Below, piece after piece: positions 7,744 to 15,851 of a stretch of DNA of 64,000 bases; position 1 is the stretch's first letter, and every line of letters starts with the position of its first letter. The notes under the pieces are model-generated. The model was not told the DNA's origin. It saw only the letters and a program-made list of their open reading frames with translations, and ran no database searches. The position numbers were made by a program, and so were the translations under genes. The stretch is from Paracidovorax oryzae ATCC 19882 (GTDB taxonomy: Bacteria > Pseudomonadota > Gammaproteobacteria > Burkholderiales > Burkholderiaceae_C): positions 45,398-109,397 of the forward strand of contig NZ_JMKU01000021.1 of assembly GCF_000687165.1 (NCBI RefSeq), written 5' to 3'.

Positions 7744-8595
7744 TCATACGGTCACGGTGAAATGCGGCCGGAAGGTCTCCTGCTCGCCCTTGCCGGCATA
7801 GCCCAGCGGGTTCGCGACCACGCGGCAGGCCCAGGCGCTGCCGTCCGGGCGGGTGCCCTGGGCGGTGTAGTCGCTGGGGGCATGCAGGTGGCCGTGCATC
7901 CAGACCTGCGCGAGCGGCAGCAGGTCGTCCAGCGCGTTGCAGAAGCCCGCCGTGCCGGGCACCAGCCCATAGCGGGGGTCGGCGCTGCGCAGGCTGGGGG
8001 CGAAGTGGGTGACCGCTACCGTGGTTCCGTCGAAGGGGGCCTGCAGGGCGCTGCGCAGCCAGTCCTGGCAGAGCAGCGCTTCTTCGCGCATCGCCTCGGC
8101 CAGGAAGGGTTCGCCGCCGCGCGTGCCTCCGGTCTTGCGCAGGTAGAAGTTGGCGGCGCGAAAGGCCTTGTCCCGGTGGCGCAGCAGCCGCGCCATGTCG
8201 GCGCCCCCGTCGCTCTTGTCCAGGGCCAGCGCGTCGAAGTCGCTCCAGAGCGTGGTGCCCACGAAGCGCACGCCCTGCAGCACCACGGTCTCGCGGTCGA
8301 GCCATTGCAGGCCCAGCCGGTCGCAGGTGGCGCGCAGGCGGTCCCGCGCCGCGTCGAAGTCGTGCAGGTCGTATTCATGGTTGCCCGGCACGAACAGCAC
8401 CGGCACCGGCCAGCCGGCGTGCTGGGGCAGCGGGGAGAAGCGCGCCAGGCCGAAGTCGTCGTCCGCGAGGCGGGAGCCGGTCTGGTAGGAGCCGATGTCC
8501 CCGGCCAGGACGAGCAGGTCGGCACCGGGAGCGGGGCTGGGCTGGAACGCGGGATGGGTCTCCAGGTGCAGGTCGGACAGCAATTGGATCTTCAT
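7744..8595 (-). CDS. Metallophosphoesterase (calcineurin-like)
   Basis: This 283-residue protein has the calcineurin-like metal-binding motifs in order: DLHLE near residue 9 (the D-x-H block), LVLAGDIG (GD), FVPGNHEY (GNHE), VTHFAPSL (the histidine block) and WMHGHLHAP (GHxH). These place two metals for phosphoester hydrolysis; the substrate is unknown. Its ATG overlaps the TGA of the LysR gene at 8592 by four bases (ATGA), so it is translationally coupled to that regulator. The 3' end faces the Usp gene across a 122-base gap. Confidence 0.88.
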   Translation of the reverse strand: MKIQLLSDLHLETHPAFQPSPAPGADLLVLAGDIGSYQTGSRLADDDFGLARFSPLPQHAGWPVPVLFVPGNHEYDLHDFDAARDRLRATCDRLGLQWLDRETVVLQGVRFVGTTLWSDFDALALDKSDGGADMARLLRHRDKAFRAANFYLRKTGGTRGGEPFLAEAMREEALLCQDWLRSALQAPFDGTTVAVTHFAPSLRSADPRYGLVPGTAGFCNALDDLLPLAQVWMHGHLHAPSDYTAQGTRPDGSAWACRVVANPLGYAGKGEQETFRPHFTVTV

Positions 8596-9593
8596 GCCCC
8601 CGGATTCTCCGGTGCGGACGCTGCCGTGGCTGCCGGAGGGTACGCCGCCGTGTGCCGGGCCGATCGCGCCATGGCATCCCTCAGCCAGAGGTGGGCGGCG
8701 TCGTGGCGCTTGCGGCGGTGCCAGAGCGCATCGACGTGCACGGTGGGCAGCGGCATGGGCAGCGGGCGCCAGACGAGTTCCCCGCCCAGGCTGGCCACGC
8801 CCACGAAGTGGCGCGGCAGCACGGTGAGCAGGTCGGTGGTCGCGACCACCCGGCCGGCGGTGAAGAACTGGTTCACCGTGAGCACGATGCGCCGCTCGCG
8901 GCCGAGCGCGGTCAGGGCCTCGTCGATGAAGCCGTAGGGCTTGCCGGAAAAGCTCACCAGCAGATGGCGGGCCGCGCAGTACTGGTCCAGCGTGAGCGGT
9001 TCGCGGGCCAGGGGATGGTCCTGGCGCATCACGCAGACATATTCGCCGTCGTAGAGCCGCAGGCTGTCGTAGGCGATGACGCTGTCGGTCTGCGCCCGCG
9101 CCGTGAGGTCGGCCATCACGGCGGGAAAGTAGCCCACGGCCATGTCGGTGGATTCGTCGTCCAGCAGGCCGCGCGGGTCGCGCGTGGTCAGCGGCACCAC
9201 CCGCAGCGACACGCCGGGGGCCTCGCGCTCCACGATCTCCACCAGCGGGGGGATCAGCGTGGCGCCCGTGGCGTCGGCCATGGCGAGCACGAAGGTGGAA
9301 TTGGCCGAGCCCGGATCGAACGCACCGGGGGCGAGCGACTGCTGCAGCTGGGCCAGCGCCTGCCGCACCGGGGGCCAGAGGGCCAGGGCCCGGGGCGTGG
9401 GCTCCACCCCCTGGCCGCTGCGCACCACGAGATCGTCGCCCATCACTTCGCGCAGGCGGCGCAGGGCATTGCTCACCGCGGGCTGCGTGAGCGCGAGCTT
9501 GGCGGCGGCGCGGGTGAGATTGCGCTCGGCCATGACCTCGTCGAAGACGCGCAGGAGGTTCAGGTCGAGCGAGCGGAAATTGACGGGCTGCAT
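8592..9593 (-). CDS. LysR-family transcriptional regulator
   Basis: This 333-residue regulator starts MQPVNFRSLDLNLLRVFDEVM, with the winged helix RNLTRAAAKLALTQPAVSNALRRLRE; this opening is shared with the NodD/NahR-like branch. The C-terminal substrate-binding domain covers about residues 95-300 and is followed by an alanine-rich tail. It is the first gene of a two-gene unit with the metallophosphoesterase. The target and ligand are unknown. It is divergent from the membrane protein at 9720, which is one possible target. Confidence 0.88.
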   Translation of the reverse strand: MQPVNFRSLDLNLLRVFDEVMAERNLTRAAAKLALTQPAVSNALRRLREVMGDDLVVRSGQGVEPTPRALALWPPVRQALAQLQQSLAPGAFDPGSANSTFVLAMADATGATLIPPLVEIVEREAPGVSLRVVPLTTRDPRGLLDDESTDMAVGYFPAVMADLTARAQTDSVIAYDSLRLYDGEYVCVMRQDHPLAREPLTLDQYCAARHLLVSFSGKPYGFIDEALTALGRERRIVLTVNQFFTAGRVVATTDLLTVLPRHFVGVASLGGELVWRPLPMPLPTVHVDALWHRRKRHDAAHLWLRDAMARSARHTAAYPPAATAASAPENPGA

Positions 9594-9640
9594 GCCTGAA
9601 CCATCATCGGTGTGAATGTCTGGGATTCAAAATATAAAGT

Positions 9641-9668
9641 GGAACAACCCTGGGGTAAACCCTAAGAT
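9641..9668 (+). promoter_or_regulatory. Possible ECF-type promoter of the 9720 gene
   Basis: GGAACAA is followed after 15 bases by TAAGA, about 50 bases before the start codon. The GGAAC block resembles the -35 of extracytoplasmic-function sigma factors; TAAGAT could equally be a sigma-70 -10. Weak. Confidence 0.25.
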
Positions 9669-9719
9669 ACCTGCATTCGCCCGGCAACTTCGCCACAAGC
9701 GTTTGAGAGGGTCTGCATC

Positions 9720-10151
9720 ATGACGAACTTTGTACACATCGACTACCGTACCGAACATCCTGGCGTGGCACGCGCCGAACAGGCTGCCGCCACGCTGAAG
9801 AGCGCCTTCGAAGGCGCACGCGGCGCCTCCTCGCTGCTCCTGGCCGCCGTCGTGGCTGCCGTGCTGGTGGTGGCCAACCAGATCATCGACACCTGGAGCG
9901 AGGGCCACACCCTCACCGCCTGGATGGTGCTCTGGCTGATCGCCTTCGCCGCCCTGGCCCTGCTGGCCGGCCCCGTTCGTCGCGCTGCTTCCATGCTGCG
10001 CGCCGGCTTCCACGCCTGGAAGGAAGCCCGCCGCCGTGAAGCCGAAGACGAAAAGACCTGGAATGCCGCCCTGCACGATGCCCGCATCATGGCCGATCTG
10101 AGCCGCGCCATGAACGGTATCGCAGTGGACAACATCCGCCGCTACTATTGA
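9720..10151 (+). CDS. Small membrane protein of unknown function
   Basis: This 143-residue protein is not one I recognise. It has a soluble N-terminal stretch of about 35 residues, two hydrophobic segments at about residues 37-54 (LLLAAVVAAVLVVA) and 66-84 (AWMVLWLIAFAALALLAG), and a charged helical C-terminus (HAWKEARRREAEDEK). The N- and C-terminal tails would lie on the same side of the membrane. GAGAGGG about 12 bases upstream could serve for ribosome binding. A good intrinsic terminator follows, so it is a single-gene unit. AT-rich sequence upstream suggests a strong promoter. Confidence 0.75.
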   Translation: MTNFVHIDYRTEHPGVARAEQAAATLKSAFEGARGASSLLLAAVVAAVLVVANQIIDTWSEGHTLTAWMVLWLIAFAALALLAGPVRRAASMLRAGFHAWKEARRREAEDEKTWNAALHDARIMADLSRAMNGIAVDNIRRYY

Positions 10152-10206
10152 TCAGGTTCCGGGCCATCGCCCGGACCGGCCGGGGCCACGACCCGGCATC
10201 TTTTTC

Positions 10207-10230
10207 AGGGCACCGCGAGGTGCCCTTTTT
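10207..10230 (+). terminator. Intrinsic terminator after the 9720 gene
   Basis: AGGGCACC and GGTGCCCT form a perfect 8-bp stem with loop GCGA, followed by a five-T run. It ends the transcript of the upstream plus-strand gene; the next gene is on the other strand. Confidence 0.85.
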
Positions 10231-10281
10231 CGTGGGCGTGCGACACGCGGGCGTGCACTCGTGCCCGGCCGCGCCGGCGCT

Positions 10282-10854
10282 TCATTCCAGCAGGCATGCC
10301 GCCACACGGGCCAGCATGTCCGCCACATCGTCCACCGGCACGGCGCCCGGCAGGGCCACGTCGCCGTGCATCACGAAGACGGGCGTGTTCCATTTCAGGC
10401 CCAGCGCCATTTCCGAGAGCGTGCCCATGTTGCCGCCGATGGCCACCAGGCACAGGGCGCTGCGGGCGATGAGTGCGTTGCGCATCTCCCCCATGCCGGT
10501 GGGCAGGGCCACGCCCAGCCAGGGGTTGGCGTTGCGCTCGTCCTCCTCGGGCAGGATGCCGATGGCCAGGCCCCCGGCCTCGGCCGTGCCCTGCGATGCG
10601 GCCGCCATCACCCCGCCGCGCCCGCCGCAGACGATGGCCATGCCCGCCCCGGCCAGCGCCCGGGCCACCTGGCGCGCGGCGCTGCATTCGCGCTCGCCGC
10701 CGTCGCCGGGGCCGATGATGCCCACCGGGCGCCGGTGGCGTTCCGGGCCGCGCTGGCGTTCGGCCAGCTGCTGCAGGGCCGCGCGCACGGCGGGGGGCAA
10801 GGTCTCGGCGGTGCCGTGGAAGGCGGTATCGGTATCAGTGCGTCGTGCGTGCAT
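10282..10854 (-). CDS. LOG-family protein (TIGR00725 type)
   Basis: This 190-residue protein is of the Rossmann-like LOG/lysine decarboxylase-related group. GGRGGVMAAASQGTAEAGG and GGNMGTLSEM match the PGGxGTxxE nucleotide-binding signature, although the proline is replaced. Relatives include cytokinin-activating phosphoribohydrolases and uncharacterised TIGR00725 proteins; the latter fits the size and the IGILP segment better. It overlaps the 3' end of the upstream permease gene by 20 bases and is the last gene of the ABC importer operon, though a link to transport is not evident. Confidence 0.78.
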   Translation of the reverse strand: MHARRTDTDTAFHGTAETLPPAVRAALQQLAERQRGPERHRRPVGIIGPGDGGERECSAARQVARALAGAGMAIVCGGRGGVMAAASQGTAEAGGLAIGILPEEDERNANPWLGVALPTGMGEMRNALIARSALCLVAIGGNMGTLSEMALGLKWNTPVFVMHGDVALPGAVPVDDVADMLARVAACLLE

Positions 10855-11665
10855 GTGTCGTATTCCGTTCGCGCAGGCGGGCCAGCACGTCGCCTGCGCC
10901 CATGACGATGACGCACAGCGCCATCAGCAGCAGCGACAGGGCCGCCGCCACGCCGAAGTCCGATCCGCCGTCGCCCACCTGGGCGTAGAGCATCAGCGGC
11001 AGGATGTTGAGCTGGGTGCCGGCCAGCGCCAGCGCCGTGCCGTAGGTGCCCATGGCGATGGCCGCCACCAGGCAGGCGTTGGACAGCACCGAGGGCGCGA
11101 CCTCGGCCAGCACCGTGTCGTTGAAGGCGCGCCAGCGCGTGGCGCCCAGGGTGCGCGCGGCCAGCATGGGGCGTAGGTCGAGGTTGGCGAACACGGGGTA
11201 GAGCGACAGCGCCACCCGCGGCACCAGGTAATAGGCGTAGGCCAGGCCCAGTCCGCCCGCACCGTAGATCCAGCCGCCCACCTGCGCCGGGTCGGCGCCC
11301 AGGCGGGCCAGCAGCTGGGTGACGAAGCCGGCGCGGCCGAAGGCCAGGATGAAGCCGTAGGCGATCACCAGGCCCGAGAAGGCCAGCGGCAGGCCCAGCA
11401 GGGCCACCATCCAGCGCCGGCGCGCGTCCGGCTGGCGGGCCAGCTCGATGGCCACGGCCGTGCCCACCAGGGCCGATACGCCGCCGGCCGTGAGGCCCAG
11501 CGCCAGCGTGTTGCGCAGCGCGGCAGGCAGCAGCGGGTTGGCGAAGAGCCGGCCGAAGGCGCTGCCGCGTTCGGCGAAGGCCTCGGGCAGCAGCGCAGCC
11601 AGCGGCAGCGCGAAGAAGAGCGCCATGAAGGCCCAGGCGGGCCAGGCGCCGAAGCGGCGGATCAT
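10835..11665 (-). CDS. ABC importer permease (second permease of operon)
   Basis: This 276-residue inner-membrane protein has about six hydrophobic segments and the permease signature around EVAPSVLSNACLVAAIAMGTYGTALALAG, which corresponds to the EAA loop of binding-protein-dependent importers of the PotB/CysT type. It starts 7 bases after the binding-protein stop. With the permease at 13838, the ATPase at 12813 and the binding protein at 11673 it makes a full importer. Substrate is not identifiable; iron, phosphonate, thiamine and polyamine systems share this architecture. Confidence 0.85.
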   Translation of the reverse strand: MIRRFGAWPAWAFMALFFALPLAALLPEAFAERGSAFGRLFANPLLPAALRNTLALGLTAGGVSALVGTAVAIELARQPDARRRWMVALLGLPLAFSGLVIAYGFILAFGRAGFVTQLLARLGADPAQVGGWIYGAGGLGLAYAYYLVPRVALSLYPVFANLDLRPMLAARTLGATRWRAFNDTVLAEVAPSVLSNACLVAAIAMGTYGTALALAGTQLNILPLMLYAQVGDGGSDFGVAAALSLLLMALCVIVMGAGDVLARLRERNTTHARTTH

Positions 11666-11672
11666 GGAGGGC

Positions 11673-12758
11673 TTACTTGGCGCCGAGCGCGACCTGGGCC
11701 CAGAGCTGGTCCACCTCGGCCTTGCGGGCGGCGGCCTTGACCACGTCCAGCGGGCGGATCTGCGGCGCGGCGGGCATCTTGGCGGCGATGTCGGCGGGCA
11801 GCGGCGTGCCGGGCACGGCCGGGCGCACGAAGCCCTGGGCGAAGAGCTGCTGGCCGGCGGTGCTCATGATGAAGTTGAGCCACAGCTTGCCGGCGTTGGG
11901 GTTGGGGCCGTTCTTGACCAGGCTGATGGCGTAGGGCGCGGCCACGCTGGCTTCCTTGGGGATGACCACGGCGCAGTCGTCGCCCATGCCGTCGCTGTAC
12001 TTGGCTTTCAGGCCGTCGTTCTCGTAGCCGATCCAGACGGGAATCTCGCCCTTGAGGAACTTGGCATAGGGCGTGGTGCCTTCCACGCGCTGCACGTTGC
12101 CGGCCGCATGCAGGCGTCCCAGGTAGTCGATGCCGGGCTTGACGTCGTCCACGCTGCCACCGTTGGCATAGGCGGCGGCGAAGGCCATCACCTGGCCCAC
12201 GCCGGTGCTGCGCGGGTCCAGATAGGTGACGGCGCCCTTGTATTCGGGCTTGAGCAGGTCGGCCCAGCCGGCGGGCACGTTCTTGACCAGCTTTTTGTTG
12301 ACCAGGAAGGCGATGTTCAGCGTGTGGATGGTGAACCAGCGGCCTTCGGCGTCGCGGAAGACCTCGGGCAGCTTGTCGAAATGCAGGGGCTTGAAGGGCG
12401 CGACCACGTCCTTCTTCACCGCATCGACGGCCGATGCGGCGAAGTAGTAGGCCGTGTCGGCCTGCGGGCGGCGGCGCATCTTCTCCAGCGCGACCACCGT
12501 GGCGGCCGAGCCCAGGTCGTTGTAGGTCAGCTCGATCTCGGGATAGCGCTTCTTGAAGTCGCGGAACAGCGACTTCCAGTTGGCCCATTCGGGGCCGGTA
12601 TCGAAGGAGACGCACAGGCCTTCCTTCTTCGCCTCGTCGTACAGGGCGCGCTCGCCGGCATAGAGCTCGGCGCCTTCGAAGGCGAAGGCGGCGCGGGTGG
12701 TGAGCAGGGAGGCCAGGGGCAGGGCGCCGGCGGCCTGGAGGAGATGTCTGCGTTGCAT
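11673..12758 (-). CDS. ABC importer periplasmic substrate-binding protein
   Basis: This 361-residue extracellular solute-binding protein of family 1 type has a signal peptide (MQRRHLLQAAGALPLASLLTTRAAFA) whose RRHLL start hints at possible Tat export. The mature part begins FEGAELYAGERALYDEAKKEG, the usual first lobe of iron, thiamine and phosphonate binding proteins. ATG at 12758 is preferred over an in-frame ATG 15 codons upstream because it sits at the signal peptide and has GGAG 11 bases before it. It lies between ATPase and permease genes in one operon. Confidence 0.88.
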   Translation of the reverse strand: MQRRHLLQAAGALPLASLLTTRAAFAFEGAELYAGERALYDEAKKEGLCVSFDTGPEWANWKSLFRDFKKRYPEIELTYNDLGSAATVVALEKMRRRPQADTAYYFAASAVDAVKKDVVAPFKPLHFDKLPEVFRDAEGRWFTIHTLNIAFLVNKKLVKNVPAGWADLLKPEYKGAVTYLDPRSTGVGQVMAFAAAYANGGSVDDVKPGIDYLGRLHAAGNVQRVEGTTPYAKFLKGEIPVWIGYENDGLKAKYSDGMGDDCAVVIPKEASVAAPYAISLVKNGPNPNAGKLWLNFIMSTAGQQLFAQGFVRPAVPGTPLPADIAAKMPAAPQIRPLDVVKAAARKAEVDQLWAQVALGAK

Positions 12759-12812
12759 GGGGAAAGCTCCGGGATGAAGGGAAAAGACGGGGGGTGACGG
12801 CACGAAGGGCGC

Positions 12813-13841
12813 TCAGGCGTCCAGCAGCTGCAGGTGTTCCGGCGCGATGGCCACGGCCTCACGCGCCGGCCTGGCGCCTTCGCACAGCAGGGGGTGGGGC
12901 GCGCCGGCCACGGCGAAGTCGTAGCGGGTGACCGCGCCCAGATAGCGTTCGGCGCCGGCCCGGCCGGCCAGGCGGTTGGGCGTACCCGCGGGCGGGTCGG
13001 CCTGCACGTGCTCGGGGCGCACCAGCACCTGCACGGTCTGGCCCAGGGCGCGGCCGGCGGTGGCGACGGCCAGTTCGGCGAAGCCCGTGTCCACCCGGCC
13101 TTCGGCGCTCACGCGGGCGGGCAGCAGCGTGGACAGGCCCACGAACTCCGCCACCGCGCGGCAGGCGGGGCGCTCGTACAGCACGCGCGGCGTGGCCATC
13201 TGCAGCAGGCGGCCGTCCTTCAGCACGGCCACGCGGTCGGCCATGGCCAGGGCCTCTTCCTGGTCGTGCGTGACCAGCAGCGTGGTGGCGCCGAAGCGTT
13301 GCTGCAGGCTGCGGATCTGGTCGCGCAGATGCCCGCGCACGCTGGCGTCCAGCGCGGACAGGGGTTCGTCGAGCAGCAGCGCGCGCGGGTCGATGGCCAG
13401 GGCCCGGGCCAGCGCCACGCGCTGCTGCTGCCCGCCCGATAGCTGGGTGACGGCGCGCTGCGCGTGGCTGGCCAGGCCCACCACTTCCAGCAGCTCCAGG
13501 GCGCGGCGGCGGCGCTCGGCGGCAGCCACCTTGCGCAGCGTGAGGCCGTAGGCCACGTTGTCCAGCACGCTCAGGTGGGGGAAGAGGGCGTAGCTCTGGA
13601 ACACCATGCCGATGCCGCGCTGGTGGACCGGCGTGCCCGCCATGTCCTGTCCGCCCAGCACGATGCGGCCTTCGTGCCCCGTCTCCAGCCCCGCCACCAG
13701 CTTGAGCAGCGTGGACTTGCCCGAGCCGCTGGGCCCGATGACGGCCACCAGCTCGCCGGCCGCCACATCGAAGGACACCGCGTGCAGGCCCTGCGTGGTG
13801 CCGGGATAGCGGTAGCTGACCTGATCGAAAACGAGGCTCAT
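12813..13841 (-). CDS. ABC importer ATP-binding protein
   Basis: This 342-residue ATPase has Walker A GPSGSGKST, the Q-loop FQSYALFP, signature LSGGQQQRVALARAL, Walker B ALLLDEPLSALD and the H-loop LVTHDQEEA. A C-terminal TOBE-like domain follows (about residues 240-342), as in PotA, FbpC and PhnT proteins. Its ATG overlaps the stop of the upstream permease gene (ATGA), so the two are translationally coupled. It energises uptake through the two permeases of this cluster. Confidence 0.93.
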   Translation of the reverse strand: MSLVFDQVSYRYPGTTQGLHAVSFDVAAGELVAVIGPSGSGKSTLLKLVAGLETGHEGRIVLGGQDMAGTPVHQRGIGMVFQSYALFPHLSVLDNVAYGLTLRKVAAAERRRRALELLEVVGLASHAQRAVTQLSGGQQQRVALARALAIDPRALLLDEPLSALDASVRGHLRDQIRSLQQRFGATTLLVTHDQEEALAMADRVAVLKDGRLLQMATPRVLYERPACRAVAEFVGLSTLLPARVSAEGRVDTGFAELAVATAGRALGQTVQVLVRPEHVQADPPAGTPNRLAGRAGAERYLGAVTRYDFAVAGAPHPLLCEGARPAREAVAIAPEHLQLLDA

Positions 13842-14608
13842 GGGGACGGCTTGCGGAAGACGGTGGAAGACAGCAGCGCTGCGATGCCGGCGAGCAGCAG
13901 CAGCACCACGGTGGCGGCGCAGGCGAAGCCCGTGGCGCCGTAGAAGGCCTGCAGCAGCACCACCGGATAGGTGCGGTTCTGGAAGCCCGCCAGCAGGTTG
14001 GAGAGGTTGAATTCGCCGATCGAGAGCGCCGCCACCATCACCAGGCCCGACAGCAGGCTCTGCCGCAGGCTGGGCAGCACGATGCCCGTGAAGCGCTGCC
14101 ATTCGCCGGCGCCCAGCGTGGCGGCGGCCTGCTCCAGCCGTTCCAGGCCCAGGTGGCGCAGGTCGGTCAGCAGGGTGTGAGTGAGATAGGGCAGGGTGGC
14201 GATGGCGTGGGCCGCCACCAGCAGCGGAGTGCTGCCCAGCCAGGGCAGGGTGTCGGTGTTGAAGACCAGCAGGTAGCCGAAGCCCAGCGTGATGGCCGGC
14301 ACTGCCACCGGCATGGCCGACACCAGCCGCGCCGCCATGCCGCCGCCACGGCGCGCGCCGTGGTAGAGCGCATAGGCCAGCGGCAGCGCCAGCAGCGCGT
14401 CGATGGCGCAGGCCGAAAGCGCCACCACGAGGCTGCTGCCGAAGGCCTTGCGGAAGGACGGGTCCTGCCACAGCTCGGCATACCAGCGGCCGGTGAGGCC
14501 CGTGGGCAGCAGGGTGTTGGTCCAGCTCTGGCCGAAGCTGCCCAGCACCAGCAGGCCCATGGGCAGCAGCAGGTAGAGGCCGTAGAGAAGGGTGATGCCG
14601 CGAACCAA
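13838..14608 (-). CDS. ABC importer permease (first gene of operon)
   Basis: This permease of about 256 residues has six predicted membrane helices and a conserved loop near IVLPSLRQSLLSGLVMVAALSIGEFN (EAA-type). The start chosen is TTG at 14608 (LVRGITLLYGLYLLLP), because the frame upstream of it encodes no membrane helix and covers the divergent promoter region; an upstream start at 14764 would overlap the facing regulator. The start is therefore uncertain. It is the first gene of the five-gene minus-strand operon and faces a LysR regulator. Confidence 0.82.
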   Translation of the reverse strand: MVRGITLLYGLYLLLPMGLLVLGSFGQSWTNTLLPTGLTGRWYAELWQDPSFRKAFGSSLVVALSACAIDALLALPLAYALYHGARRGGGMAARLVSAMPVAVPAITLGFGYLLVFNTDTLPWLGSTPLLVAAHAIATLPYLTHTLLTDLRHLGLERLEQAAATLGAGEWQRFTGIVLPSLRQSLLSGLVMVAALSIGEFNLSNLLAGFQNRTYPVVLLQAFYGATGFACAATVVLLLLAGIAALLSSTVFRKPSP

Positions 14609-14772
14609 GGGCGCTGCTTTCGAACAAGGGAGGGAGGCCGCGGAACAGTCCGGATACTTTCCGGAGGCGACGAAACGGCGAAGGATGTGCCGGAATTCTA
14701 GAAATCGCGACAGGGGCTTGCGTGAAGCTTGCGTGACAAAGCTTGAGCTTTTGGAAAGTATCATGCGCCTGC

Positions 14773-15681
14773 ATGAAGCGCGATTGCCCCACCATCCAGG
14801 AACTGCTGGCCCTCGATGCCGTCGCCCGGCACGAAGGCCTGACCCGCGCCGCCGAGGCGCTGTGCCTCACCGTGAGCGCCGTCAGCAAGCAGATCGCGGG
14901 GCTGGAGGCTTTCCTGGGCCAGCCGCTGCTGCGCAAGCAGGGGCGGGGCGTGCAGCTCACGCCCCAGGGCCGGGCCTACTGGCAGAAGATCGCCGGCCCG
15001 CTGCGCGCGCTGGAGGCCGCGAGCTACGAAGCGCGGGCGGGTGGCGGCGATGCGGGCGTGGTCACGCTGGCCAGCGTGCCCACCTTCCTCACGCGCTGGC
15101 TGATTCCGCGCCTGCCGGCCTTCAGCCGCCGCCATCCGCAGGTCACGCTGGGCTTCAGCCGGCATCTTGCGCCCACCGAGAACCTGCCGCTCCAGGTGGA
15201 TGCCGCCATCCGCTACAGCCCGGCCGAACTGCCCGGCGTGGTGGCCGAATACATCGCGGGCCGCGAATTCGTGCCCGTCGCGTCACCCGCGCTGCTCGAA
15301 GGCCCGCACCGCATCCATGCGCCCGCCGATCTGCTGGGCCACACCCTGCTGCATCACGAGGAGGCCACCGCCGCCTGGCCGCGCTGGGCGGGCCAGCACG
15401 GCGTGGCGGCCAGCTGGGTGGCGGCCGGGCCGCGCTTCGCCCAGTACTCGGCGCTGATCCAGGCGGCGCGCAGCGGCCTGGGCCTGGCCCTGGTGCCCCG
15501 CATCCTGGTGGAGGACGAGCTGGCCGAAGGCTCCCTGCGCGTGGCCTGCGGCGACCCGGTGGTGGTCGAGCAGGGGCACTACCTCTGCTACCGGCCCGAC
15601 CGCATGCACCTGCCTGCTTTCGCGGCCTTTCGCGCCTGGCTGCTGGAGGAGGCGGCGCGCTCGCGCGGGCCGCTGGGCTGA
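14773..15681 (+). CDS. LysR-family regulator (GcvA-like) divergent from the ABC importer
   Basis: This 302-residue regulator has the winged helix in residues about 5-65 (EGLTRAAEALCLTVSAVSKQI) and an effector domain with the GcvA-like opening VTLASVPTFLTRWLIPRLPAF. ATG at 14773 is preferred to an in-frame TTG ten codons earlier. It lies head-to-head with the importer operon across about 165 bases, the common arrangement for a LysR protein controlling its neighbour, so it probably controls import of the same unknown substrate. Confidence 0.88.
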   Translation: MKRDCPTIQELLALDAVARHEGLTRAAEALCLTVSAVSKQIAGLEAFLGQPLLRKQGRGVQLTPQGRAYWQKIAGPLRALEAASYEARAGGGDAGVVTLASVPTFLTRWLIPRLPAFSRRHPQVTLGFSRHLAPTENLPLQVDAAIRYSPAELPGVVAEYIAGREFVPVASPALLEGPHRIHAPADLLGHTLLHHEEATAAWPRWAGQHGVAASWVAAGPRFAQYSALIQAARSGLGLALVPRILVEDELAEGSLRVACGDPVVVEQGHYLCYRPDRMHLPAFAAFRAWLLEEAARSRGPLG

Positions 15682-15709
15682 CGGGGCGGCCGCAGAGGGC
15701 GTCGGAGCC

Positions 15710-15760
15710 GATTTGCTATTGAAGATATAGCTCAATGCCGTTGTTTTACATGGGCTGAGG
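15710..15760. repeat. Possible interspersed intergenic repeat
   Basis: The stretch GCTATTGAAGATATAGC has GCTAT/ATAGC arms inside an AT-rich patch that is out of character with the surrounding GC-rich DNA. It resembles small repeats that I recall as common between genes in Acidovorax and relatives, but only one copy is seen in this window, so the call rests on memory. Confidence 0.25.
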
Positions 15761-15763
15761 CGT

Positions 15764-15797
15764 GAAAAAGCCCCGGCCACAGGCGTGGTGCGGGGCT
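15764..15797 (-). terminator. Intrinsic terminator of pckG
   Basis: On the minus strand AGCCCCG and CGGGGCT form a 7-bp stem with a self-complementary loop, followed by TTTTTC. It lies about 55 bases after the pckG stop; a second, weaker hairpin (AAGCCGC/GCGGCTT) lies between them. Confidence 0.75.
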
Positions 15798-15851
15798 GGC
15801 CGGAAGCCGCCCGCGCAGGGCGTGCGGCTTTCGGGTCTGCGGAAGGGGGAC

